Source: Hyphomicrobiales bacterium
GTDB taxonomy: Bacteria > Pseudomonadota > Alphaproteobacteria > Rhizobiales > Xanthobacteraceae
Assembly: GCA_021732215.1 (NCBI GenBank)
Contig: JAKFVL010000011.1
Span: 1 to 64,000, forward strand
Direction of reading: 5' to 3'
DNA length: 64,000 nucleotides
Shown: positions 1 through 7,202 of the stretch, piece by piece
How the letters are laid out: each line of letters begins with the position of its first letter
Numbering within the stretch: the first letter of the stretch is position 1
Translations under genes and position numbers: made by a program
Notes under the pieces: generated by a model
Told to the model about the DNA's origin: nothing
Databases searched by the model: none
Seen by the model: the letters and a program-made list of their open reading frames with translations, nothing else

Positions 1-590
1 ACCCTCCCCCGCAAGGGGGGAGGGAGAGAATGAGTCCAGTCGTTCAGACGATCCCGCGCCACCATCACCTGACCGGCGATCTCGCCGGGCGTCAGATTGC
101 GCACAAGACGTTGCGTGCCGGTGTGGCAGAACGAACAGGTCAGCGTGCAACCGACCTGCGACGACACACACAACGTTCCGCGATCGGTTTCGGGAATGTA
201 GACGCACTCGACCTCGTGCGCGCGCTCGCCGGCAGTGCCGCTCGGCAAACGCAACAGCCACTTGCGGGTGCCGTCGTTGGAAATCTGCTCGGCGACCACC
301 TCGGGACGCGCCACGGTGAAATGCTGCTCGAGTTGCGAACGCATATCCTTCGAGACGTTCGACATTTCGGAGAATTGCTGCGCGCCGCGCACATACATCC
401 AGTGCCAGAGCTGTTGCACCCGCATCTTGCGTTGCGCGGGCGCGACGCCGATCTCGCCGAGCTTCCCGGCGAGTTCAGCGCGCGACAGCCCGATCAGCGA
501 CGGCTTGGCCGGCGGGACATAACTCTCCAGCGGGGTTTTTTCCAAAACCCCCTTCGCCGCAAATTCCTGCGTTGCCGCAGTCCCGGACAT
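1..590 (-). CDS. rlmN: 23S rRNA/tRNA adenine-C2 methyltransferase RlmN, 5' part only (cut by window edge)
   Basis: This is the first 196 residues of RlmN, the radical-SAM enzyme that methylates C2 of A2503 in 23S rRNA and A37 of some tRNAs. The translation starts [10 protein letters not shown] at the ATG at 588-590. It carries the RlmN N-terminal accessory domain (about residues 30-120), then the radical-SAM cluster motif C148-x3-C152-x2-C155 in the context [25 protein letters not shown], which is diagnostic. The gene runs off the left end. After residue 185 (ARDRLNDW) the reading enters a GC-rich palindrome encoding SLPPPLRGR, which is not what I expect of RlmN here. That could be an in-frame repeat insertion or a truncation; the missing 3' part would decide. 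Identity is secure, intactness is not. Confidence 0.92.
   Translation of the reverse strand, partial: MSGTAATQEFAAKGVLEKTPLESYVPPAKPSLIGLSRAELAGKLGEIGVAPAQRKMRVQQLWHWMYVRGAQQFSEMSNVSKDMRSQLEQHFTVARPEVVAEQISNDGTRKWLLRLPSGTAGERAHEVECVYIPETDRGTLCVSSQVGCTLTCSFCHTGTQRLVRNLTPGEIAGQVMVARDRLNDWTHSLPPPLRGR
2..24. repeat. GC-rich palindrome inside the rlmN reading frame
   Basis: CCCTCCCCC (2-10) and GGGGGAGGG (16-24) form a perfect 9-bp inverted repeat with a 5-nt loop. I know this kind of CCTCCCC/GGGGAGG hairpin as a common intergenic element in Bradyrhizobium-like genomes. Here it lies in the reading frame of rlmN, at the window edge. Confidence 0.6.
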
Positions 591-657
591 CTCGCGCACC
601 CAAACAGGTCAATGCCCGCCAACGGCAGGCCGATCCGCTCTCAGATAGTCGCTATTG

Positions 658-1302
658 CTACTTGCGGCAATCCTGCGCGAGGCGATCCAGCGCCTGGGCA
701 AGCCCCTTCAGCGGGAACACATCGACGGTCTGGGTGCCCTTGGCCGAGACGCCCTTGATCGTCACGTCCGAGCCTTTGCGCATGGCATCGACCATCGCGT
801 CTTCCTCGGCCGCATTCTTGATCCAGATGCCATCGCCCTGGGTGTACATCGCATACTTCGCGCTGCCGACTTCGAGCGCGGCCTCCGAACCGGGCTTCAG
901 CGGGTAGCCGATATTGATGGACACTTCGTTTGCGACCTTTTCCGCGGGGCGGGTCGAAACGAAGGCATAGGCCGGATCGCGCGGACGGTTCGGCGGAATG
1001 GATTTTTGCGACGATGGTTTCGCCAAAGCGAAGCAGACTTTCTTGCCATTGGGCGAGGCGGTGTAAGCGCCCCATGTTCCGAATTGACCGACCAGCCTCG
1101 GCTCGGCACTGCCGGACACTGCCGGCTTCGCGGCTTCCTGCTTTGGCGGCGAGCTCTTTTGCTTGGCATCAGTCGCCGGAGACGATTTCGACTTCGATTT
1201 GGAACTCTGCGCCTGCGCCGCAAAATTCTCGTTCAGCAATGGCGCGGCACACAGCATTCCACCCGCCGTGATGGCCACCAAAACAACCCGCGCCGACATC
1301 AT
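658..1302 (-). CDS. Invasion-associated locus B (IalB) family protein, exported
   Basis: This 214-residue protein belongs to the IalB family, periplasmic proteins named after a Bartonella invasion factor but widespread in free-living Hyphomicrobiales, where the role is unclear. The start at 1302 (ATG ATG) is chosen over the longer frame from 1332 because GGAGGA lies 8 nt upstream. Residues 1-30 form a signal peptide (hydrophobic VVLVAITAGGMLCAAPLL, then AQAQ). A Ser/Lys/Pro-rich linker (about 32-60) follows, then the IalB domain from VGQFGTWGAYTAS to the C-terminus. Two cysteines are seen in the domain, in KVCFALA and near the end in AQDCRK; a disulphide between them is plausible. It is a single-gene unit between rlmN and the SDR gene. 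Confidence 0.85.
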   Translation of the reverse strand: MMSARVVLVAITAGGMLCAAPLLNENFAAQAQSSKSKSKSSPATDAKQKSSPPKQEAAKPAVSGSAEPRLVGQFGTWGAYTASPNGKKVCFALAKPSSQKSIPPNRPRDPAYAFVSTRPAEKVANEVSINIGYPLKPGSEAALEVGSAKYAMYTQGDGIWIKNAAEEDAMVDAMRKGSDVTIKGVSAKGTQTVDVFPLKGLAQALDRLAQDCRK

Positions 1303-1480
1303 CGCCTCATTCCTCCGCTCGCATTGGCGCAAGAGGCCAGAACGAGCCCCAAACGATTCGGTCTACTGCTCGCTTGGCTTAGCGAGCGATGGCCCGATTG
1401 TGAAGGCCAGCGCTCGAACGTCCTGCCTGTGCAGGGCCTACAGGAAGAAATGGAACCAGCATTGCGACGGTTTTTTGGCG

Positions 1481-2326
1481 TCAGCCCCGCCGCTTCAGGT
1501 CCGCGCGATGGCTTTCCCACTCTGCCTCGGTCCAGGCCAGCAGGTCCTCGGCACCCGATGTGCGCAGATGCGCACCGCCGTCGATGGTGACCATCTCGCC
1601 GTTGATGTAACCGGCGCGATCCGAAATCAGGAAGCTCGCGAGATCGGCGAGTTCCTCATGTTGCCCGACCCGGCCGAGCGGGTTGAGGCTCTCTGGCAAG
1701 ATTGCCGCGCGGCCCTCCGGACGCAGTTTGGCGGATGAACCGGGCGTCGGAAACGGCCCCGGCGCAATCGCGACGAGCCGCACACCCTTCGGTCCCCATT
1801 CCACTGCGAGACTCTTCGTCATCGCCAGCACGCCGGATTTCGCAATCGCCGACGGCACCGTGAAGGCGCGGCCGGTGATTGTCGATGTGGACAGAATGCT
1901 GAGCACCACGCCTTTGCGGCCGGACTCGATCCAGTGCCTGCCCGCAGCGATCGTGCAGTAAAGAGCGCCGTGCAGCGTTGGCGCGAGAATCGCATCGGCC
2001 GCTCGCGGCGACAGATGTTCGGTTTGAGCGATGAAGGTCGCGGCTGCGTTGTTGACCAGCACGTCGATCGGCGCATTCTCGAATGCGCGATCCATCATCG
2101 CATCGACCGCGCCCGCATCGCGCACGTCACAGCGCAACGCCGAAACCTTGCCTCCGGTTTCCACTACAAGCTGCAATGCTGTTTCGCGCAGCACCTCCTC
2201 GCGGCGTCCGCAAATCACAAGCTCCGCACCGAGTGTGAGAAAGCGCCGGCCCATCGCAGCACCAAGCCCGGTGCCGCCGCCTGTAATCAGCACCCGTTTG
2301 CCGCGCAGCATTTCCTTGTCGAACAT
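1481..2326 (-). CDS. SDR family oxidoreductase, DECR-like, lacking the catalytic tyrosine
   Basis: This 281-residue short-chain dehydrogenase has an N-terminal Rossmann motif TGGGTGLG and the NNAA motif. From TVPSAIAKSGVLAMTKSLAVEWG to GYINGEMVTIDGG it resembles mitochondrial 2,4-dienoyl-CoA reductase (DECR1), an auxiliary enzyme of unsaturated fatty acid beta-oxidation. DECR1 uses a Tyr in TIYAETG plus a Ser and Lys in PSASAK. Here the Ser and Lys remain (PSAIAK), but the Tyr position reads Ser (STSTITG), and the usual YxxxK Tyr is absent too. Activity is therefore uncertain, or the clade uses another residue. The start at 2326 (MFDKEML) matches the family; 2335 is an alternative. It is transcribed divergently from the quinone oxidoreductase gene. 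Confidence 0.82.
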   Translation of the reverse strand: MFDKEMLRGKRVLITGGGTGLGAAMGRRFLTLGAELVICGRREEVLRETALQLVVETGGKVSALRCDVRDAGAVDAMMDRAFENAPIDVLVNNAAATFIAQTEHLSPRAADAILAPTLHGALYCTIAAGRHWIESGRKGVVLSILSTSTITGRAFTVPSAIAKSGVLAMTKSLAVEWGPKGVRLVAIAPGPFPTPGSSAKLRPEGRAAILPESLNPLGRVGQHEELADLASFLISDRAGYINGEMVTIDGGAHLRTSGAEDLLAWTEAEWESHRADLKRRG

Positions 2327-2460
2327 TGTGATCATTCCGTTTGCCGGGAATTCATCGTCAGTCTGCCCCAAGGCGATTGTGGGAGACACCAAAATCCGGC
2401 AAGAAAGCCGCGAAACAATTCAGAAAACTCGCTCCCCAGAAAAATACCCAAGGTGTCCCG

Positions 2461-3435
2461 ATGAAAGCCATTCTCTGCTCGCAGTTTTGCGGCCCCGACG
2501 ATCTCGTTTTCACCGACATCGCAGATCCGGTCGCCGGACCCGGCGAGGCCGTGATCGCGATCAAGGCTGCGGCGCTGAATTTCTTCGACATCCTGATGAT
2601 CCAGGGCAAATACCAGATCAAGCCGCCGTTCCCGTTCTCTCCGTCGGCGGAAGTCGCGGGCGTAATCGAAAGCATCGGCGAAGGCGTAACGACTTTGAAA
2701 GTCGGCGACCGCGTCGTTGCATCGTGCGGCCACAACGGCGCACGCGAAAAGATCGCGCTGCCGGAAAAATCGATCGTCAAAATCCCGGACAACCTCGACT
2801 ACGACCGCGCCGCAGGCATCATCATCATTTACGGCACCGCGTTGCATGCGCTGGAAGACCGCGCATCGCCGAAGCCCGGCGAGACGCTGGCAGTGTTCGG
2901 CGCGGCTGGCGGCACGGGCCTCGCAGCGTGCGAACTCGGCAAGCTGATGGGCCTGAAAGTGATCGCTTGCGCGTCGTCCGACGAGAAGCTCGAGTTCGCC
3001 AAGCAGCATGGCGCCGAGCTGACGCTGAACTACGCCCGGGAAGATTTGAAGGAAGGCTTGAAGCGCATCACCGGCGGCAAGGGCGTCGATATCGTGTTCG
3101 ATCCGGTCGGCGGCACGTATGCGGAGGCCGGCGTGCGTTCGATGGCGTGGGAAGGCCGCTTTCTCGTGATCGGATTTGCCGCCGGCGACATTCCGAAACT
3201 GCCGCTCAATCTCGCGCTGCTGAAAGGCTGCGACATCCGCGGCGTGTTCTGGGGCGCTTGGGCAAGACTGAACCCCGACAAGAACCGCGCCAATCTCGAA
3301 AAGCTCGTGAAGTGGACGGCGGAAGGCAAAATCTCATCGCACGTCGACCGCACCTTCCCGTTGGCGAAGACCGCCGATGCGCTCAAGGTGCTCGCGGGCC
3401 GTCAGGCCATGGGCAAGGTGATCCTGCATCCGTGA
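2461..3435 (+). CDS. NADPH:quinone oxidoreductase, zinc-free MDR family
   Basis: This 324-residue medium-chain reductase has an N-terminal GroES-like domain (MKAILCSQFCGPDDLVFTDI) and a central nucleotide-binding fold with FGAAGGTGLAACELGKLMG. It lacks the structural-zinc cysteines of alcohol dehydrogenases, as expected of the quinone reductase (Qor) branch. Such enzymes reduce quinones or enoyl substrates with NADPH in the cytoplasm; the substrate cannot be told from sequence. The start at 2461 is set by the conserved N-terminus; the frame is open further upstream, but those residues have no MDR character. About 130 bp separates it from the divergent SDR gene, which must hold both promoters. 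A palindromic repeat follows. Confidence 0.9.
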   Translation: MKAILCSQFCGPDDLVFTDIADPVAGPGEAVIAIKAAALNFFDILMIQGKYQIKPPFPFSPSAEVAGVIESIGEGVTTLKVGDRVVASCGHNGAREKIALPEKSIVKIPDNLDYDRAAGIIIIYGTALHALEDRASPKPGETLAVFGAAGGTGLAACELGKLMGLKVIACASSDEKLEFAKQHGAELTLNYAREDLKEGLKRITGGKGVDIVFDPVGGTYAEAGVRSMAWEGRFLVIGFAAGDIPKLPLNLALLKGCDIRGVFWGAWARLNPDKNRANLEKLVKWTAEGKISSHVDRTFPLAKTADALKVLAGRQAMGKVILHP

Positions 3436-3438
3436 TGG

Positions 3439-3535
3439 TGTCGTCCCGGGCGAGCGAATGCGAGACCCGGGACCCATACTCTGCGAACTCTCGTTAGTGC
3501 ACGGCGTATGGGCCCTTGCTTTCGCAGGGACGACA
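3439..3535. repeat. Dispersed palindromic repeat, type A, copy 1
   Basis: Outer arms TGTCGTCCC (3439-3447) and GGGACGACA (3527-3535) are inverted, with inner matches GACCCATAC and GTATGGG. A second copy with the same arms lies at 21097-21184. Both sit between the stop codons of convergent genes, so the element may act as a bidirectional terminator. The apical part differs between copies while the arms are kept. Confidence 0.8.
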
Positions 3536-3543
3536 ATTGAAAT

Positions 3544-4467
3544 TCACTTTTTGAACGCCGTCTCCTTGCCCTTCACGAGCGACACGACCACATCGTTGAA
3601 CGGCGTTTCGATTCCAAACTTGTCTCCGAGCGGAGGAATGGCGCCGTTGATAACGTCGATCTCGGATCGGCGCTTCGCCATGTGATCGAGCAGCATCGAG
3701 GGCCGCGCTCCCGGTATCTTGAGCCCGAAGTCGCGAACGTATTTGACGGGCTCATCGATCTGCACGGCGATGTTCTGGGCTTTTGCCATCTCGAAGGCTT
3801 CGGTCGCGCAGCCCGCTGAGATGCGAAACGCATCGGCGCTTTCGATCACCTCACCGATGGTCAGCCCTGTGAGGGTGCACGGTCCGCTGTAGGCGATATT
3901 GCAGATCAGTTTCTCCCAGACCATCCGGTGAATGTCCGGAAACAGCAGCACGCGAAACCCTGCGCGTTCCCAGACCTTGCCAACCTGCTCCAGCCGCGCC
4001 GTCATGCCGCCCGCATACTCGCCGAGACGGACAAACTCCCATCCGTTGTGATGCGCATGGCCGGGTTTCGGAATCGATGCACCGAACCCACCGACAACAC
4101 CGACCATCAGCCTGTCCGGCCCCACGATCGCAGCGACCTTGTCGGCCGACCCGACACCATTCTGAATCGTGATGACGGTAGCGTCCTTTGCCAGCACGGG
4201 TTTGACTGCGCGCGCCGCAGCTTCGACGCCGGACGCTTTTGTGGCAATGATGGCAAGATCGATTGGACCTGCGTCCGAAACAGCTCGCGACGCATGAATC
4301 TTGACGACCTTGTCGCCGCTCGCACCGGATAGATGCAAGCCGCTGGTGCGAATGGCGTCGATATGCGCTTCCCAGGTGTCGATGGCCCACACGTCAATGC
4401 CAGCCGCGCCCATCAGGCCCGCGTAGACCGAGCCCATGGCTCCGGTTCCGATGATTGCCACGCGCAT
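3544..4467 (-). CDS. panE: 2-dehydropantoate 2-reductase family (ketopantoate reductase)
   Basis: This 307-residue protein reduces ketopantoate to pantoate with NADPH, the second dedicated step towards coenzyme A. It begins MRVAIIGTGAMGSVYAGLMGAAG, a Rossmann GxGxxG at residues 7-12. N103 in IQNGV, the catalytic Lys K186 in VWEKLICN, N190, and the C-terminal RRSEIDVINGAI motif are all in place. A GGAGGA ribosome site lies 4 nt before the ATG. The gene ends head-to-head with the quinone reductase, with repeat A between. Several ApbA/PanE paralogues act on other 2-keto acids, so pantothenate synthesis is likely but not proven. Confidence 0.88.
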   Translation of the reverse strand: MRVAIIGTGAMGSVYAGLMGAAGIDVWAIDTWEAHIDAIRTSGLHLSGASGDKVVKIHASRAVSDAGPIDLAIIATKASGVEAAARAVKPVLAKDATVITIQNGVGSADKVAAIVGPDRLMVGVVGGFGASIPKPGHAHHNGWEFVRLGEYAGGMTARLEQVGKVWERAGFRVLLFPDIHRMVWEKLICNIAYSGPCTLTGLTIGEVIESADAFRISAGCATEAFEMAKAQNIAVQIDEPVKYVRDFGLKIPGARPSMLLDHMAKRRSEIDVINGAIPPLGDKFGIETPFNDVVVSLVKGKETAFKK

Positions 4468-4536
4468 CGCTTCCTCCTGCTTCTTTTTTGTTATGGCAGC
4501 AGGTTAGCACCAATCAGGCGGCGGGAAATCCGCCCG

Positions 4537-4932
4537 TCAAACAGAAGTGGCATCGTCCGGGATTCCGCCGCTCTTGATGCTGTCGATCGCTTGCCGCGCA
4601 GCTTCGCGATGATCGGGCCGGATATGGGTCGACACCATGCGCAGCGCGGTGGCCAGCACCGCCGCATCATCGGTAAAGCCGAGCACCGGCAACAGATCCG
4701 GCACGAAATCGAATGGCAGCACGAAGTACGCGACGGCGCCAAGCAGCGCGGCCTGCACATGGCGCGGCGTCTGCATGTCGAAAGCGCAGTAATAGGCTGC
4801 AATCAATTCCTCCGCGAATGGCAGGCTGACGGCAATGCGCCTGATCTTGGACCAGAATCGCTTGCGCAAGCTCTCGCGGTCCTTGGCGAGTTCGGCTGCC
4901 GGCTCGAAATCGATCGTCTGTTCGCGGCCCAT
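4537..4932 (-). CDS. YkvA/DUF1232 family small membrane-associated protein
   Basis: This 131-residue protein carries DUF1232 (about residues 60-100) with the typical AAYFVLPFDFVPDLLPVLGFTDDAAVL motif, including the conserved hydrophobic-PxD-x2-PD-x4-G-x-DD core. The family is widespread and of unknown function; related proteins are membrane-associated or membrane-inserted. The start at 4932 follows AAGGA at a good distance; ATG at 4959 or GTG at 4962 would add 9-10 residues. It lies just downstream of phhB and upstream of panE on the same strand, with spacings of about 70 bp, so a loose minus-strand operon phhB-ykvA-panE is possible. Confidence 0.8.
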   Translation of the reverse strand: MGREQTIDFEPAAELAKDRESLRKRFWSKIRRIAVSLPFAEELIAAYYCAFDMQTPRHVQAALLGAVAYFVLPFDFVPDLLPVLGFTDDAAVLATALRMVSTHIRPDHREAARQAIDSIKSGGIPDDATSV

Positions 4933-5001
4933 GCTGTCCTTGTCCGGATTCGTCTGCATCACGGAAAAGTGGGAGCTGCCGAGAAAGGCTGCAAGCCCTG
5001 G

Positions 5002-5295
5002 CTAGATGCCGGCAATCTCGTTCATCGCCCTGGCAAGCCTGACATCGAGGGCCGTCAGCCCGCCGGCATCGTGGGTCGACAGCACGACCTCGACCGTTTT
5101 GTAGACGTTCTTCCATTCGGGGTGATGATCCATCTTTTCGGCCACCAACGCCGCGCGCGACATGAACCCGAACGCCTCGTTGAAATCCTTGAACGTAAAT
5201 GTGCGCGCGATGGCATCGCGGCCATTCACCTCGCTCCACCCCGGCACGCCGCTGAGCGCAGTTTTGCGCGCCTGACCTGTCAGCCGCTCCGCCAT
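5002..5295 (-). CDS. phhB: Pterin-4a-carbinolamine dehydratase
   Basis: This 97-residue enzyme dehydrates 4a-hydroxytetrahydrobiopterin, the by-product of aromatic amino acid hydroxylases. The signature [13 protein letters not shown], followed by [12 protein letters not shown], supplies the paired and distal histidines of the family. The start at 5295 (MAERLTGQ) is preceded by AAGGAG 7 nt upstream; the longer frame from 5382 has no family character. No phenylalanine hydroxylase lies nearby. In alphaproteobacteria the gene is often separate and thought to serve pterin recycling or moonlighting roles. Confidence 0.92.
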   Translation of the reverse strand: MAERLTGQARKTALSGVPGWSEVNGRDAIARTFTFKDFNEAFGFMSRAALVAEKMDHHPEWKNVYKTVEVVLSTHDAGGLTALDVRLARAMNEIAGI

Positions 5296-5557
5296 TTGCC
5301 GTCTCCTTTGCCGTGAACCCCGCAAGCCCCAGGGGAACAACACATTAACAGCGTCGTTGTGCCCGCAATGCCCGGTAACCATGTCACAGGCGTGATGAGC
5401 CAGCCCGCTGCAAATTTGCTATAATCGTCACCTAGCGCATGTTCTGAAGACCCGACTGGCCCGATTTTCGCTTGAATTTCGTCTGTTTGGCGATTTTCGA
5501 CGTATCTTCCTCCCGGACACCGGACTCTGATCATTCTGAACCGCGAGCGCTGACACG

Positions 5558-6994
5558 ATGAACGAGACACTGAGGGGGCTGATGGCTCGCGCGACCGACA
5601 TCGAGAGGCCCGCGTCCGACCCCTCTGGGCCGCAGTCTTCTGGCGTCCGGCGAATCGCCAGCGTCTTCATCATTCTTGCCGGGTTGCTCGCCGTGATGGC
5701 CGCGGGCACAGCCGCGTTTTATTTCACCAACCGTCCGGTGACGCTGAAGGTTGCCGTCGGCCCGCCGAACAGCGACGACCTGAAGGTCGTGCAGGCGCTG
5801 GCACAGGCATTCGCGCGCGAACGCAATTACATTCGCCTTCGCGTGGTCCCCGTCGAAGGCACGACCCAGGCGGCGGCGAACATCGCGAACGGCGGCGCCG
5901 ACCTCGCCATCGTGCGCGGCGATCTCGATCTTCCCAAGGAAGCCATGGCGGTTGCGACGCTGCGCAAGAACGTCGCGGTGCTGTGGGTGCCGCCACGCGC
6001 CAAGGGCGCCAAGGGCGCGAAGGGCAAGCCGATCAAGAAGATCACGGACCTCGCAGGCAAGAAGATCGGCGTGATCGGTCGCACGCAGGCCAACGTCAAA
6101 CTGCTGGGAATCATCCTCGATCAATACGGTCTCAAGCCCGATAAATATCAGGTCGTTCAGTTCCCGACCCAGGGCTTTGCCGACGCCATCAAGGGCCAGA
6201 CCCTCGATGCGTTCATGGCCGTCGGGCCCCTCAGCAGCAGGATTACGGCAGACGCCATCAACGCGACAGCGCGCGACGGCGCGTCACCGACCTTCCTTGC
6301 GATCGACGCGGCCGACGCCATCGACCAGAAATATCCGGCTTACGAAGCGGCCGAAATTCCCGAAGGCTCTTACGGCAACGACAAGCCCGACGATGCGATC
6401 AAGACCATCGGCTTCAATCACCACATCGTCGCGCGCAAGGCGCTGCCGGAAACCACCGTCGCGGCTTTCACCCGCCAACTGTTCTCGGTTCGCCAGTCGG
6501 TCCTGACCGAGCACGCCCATGCGGCGAAGCTCGAAGCACCCGACACCGACAAGGACGCATCGATCACCGCCCACCCGGGTGCGGCGGCCTATGTCGACGG
6601 CGAAGAAAAGACGTTCCTGGAGAAGTACAGCGATTTCATCTGGTTCGGTTTGATGGGCCTGTCGGTGCTCGGCTCTGCCGGTGCGTGGTTTGCCGGCTAC
6701 ATGAAAAAGGACGAGCGCATCAGCAACTCGTCGCGCCGCGAACGTTTGCTGGAGATGATCGCGGTCGCGCGCAAGGCAAATGCATCGGAAGAGCTCGACG
6801 AATTGCAGATCGAAGCCGACGACATCATGCGCGATACCCTGAATTGTTTCGAGCATGGCACGATCGAGGAAGGCACCCTGACCGCCTTCAACATCGCGCT
6901 GGAGCAATTCCACAATGCAGTCGCCGACCGAAAGCTGCTGCTGATGTCGATGCCGCCAAGCCCGGCCCGGCCGAGCGTGCAGCTTCGGGCCTGA
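5558..6994 (+). CDS. TAXI-family TRAP binding protein with a second membrane helix and cytoplasmic tail
   Basis: This 478-residue protein has an uncleaved N-terminal membrane helix (about residues 34-56) and a periplasmic TAXI-type binding domain (about 60-350; LKVAVGPPNSDDLKVV, then NIANGGADLAIVRGDL and DLAGKKIGVIGRTQANVKLL). A second helix follows (about 360-382, FIWFGLMGLSVLGSAGAWFAGYM), then a charged helical tail of about 95 residues (ERISNSSRRERLLEMI to the C-terminus). TAXI proteins normally feed TRAP transporters, but no TRAP permease gene is in the window and the tail is extra. A short AKGAKGAKGK microrepeat lies near residue 150. It could be a ligand sensor rather than a transporter subunit; that is inference. 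A TATAAT-like hexamer is at 5419-5424. Confidence 0.85.
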   Translation: MNETLRGLMARATDIERPASDPSGPQSSGVRRIASVFIILAGLLAVMAAGTAAFYFTNRPVTLKVAVGPPNSDDLKVVQALAQAFARERNYIRLRVVPVEGTTQAAANIANGGADLAIVRGDLDLPKEAMAVATLRKNVAVLWVPPRAKGAKGAKGKPIKKITDLAGKKIGVIGRTQANVKLLGIILDQYGLKPDKYQVVQFPTQGFADAIKGQTLDAFMAVGPLSSRITADAINATARDGASPTFLAIDAADAIDQKYPAYEAAEIPEGSYGNDKPDDAIKTIGFNHHIVARKALPETTVAAFTRQLFSVRQSVLTEHAHAAKLEAPDTDKDASITAHPGAAAYVDGEEKTFLEKYSDFIWFGLMGLSVLGSAGAWFAGYMKKDERISNSSRRERLLEMIAVARKANASEELDELQIEADDIMRDTLNCFEHGTIEEGTLTAFNIALEQFHNAVADRKLLLMSMPPSPARPSVQLRA

Positions 6995-7110
6995 TCTGGA
7001 CGGAATGGGCATCGAAATCTGCTAAATTATGCGCCGGGATTAAGCGTATCGGCCGATTGGCCGTTGTTTTTTCGCAATTTTTGACTATATTGCATCGCAA
7101 CGTGTCCAGA

Positions 7111-7145
7111 GTGCCCGGCTTCACAAGGCCGGGCACGACGTTTTT
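7111..7145 (+). terminator. Hairpin plus T-run upstream of typA
   Basis: GTGCCCGGC (7111-7119) and GCCGGGCAC (7128-7136) form a perfect 9-bp stem with an 8-nt loop, followed by GACG and TTTTT (7141-7145). It looks like an intrinsic terminator for the preceding gene. It ends only about 57 nt before the typA start, so it could also be a leader attenuator if typA transcription starts upstream of it. Confidence 0.6.
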
Positions 7146-7202
7146 GGACCCCGATTTTTGAACCCCGGCCCAGGGTTCGCACCCAAAACCGACGGTAAAT
7201 CA

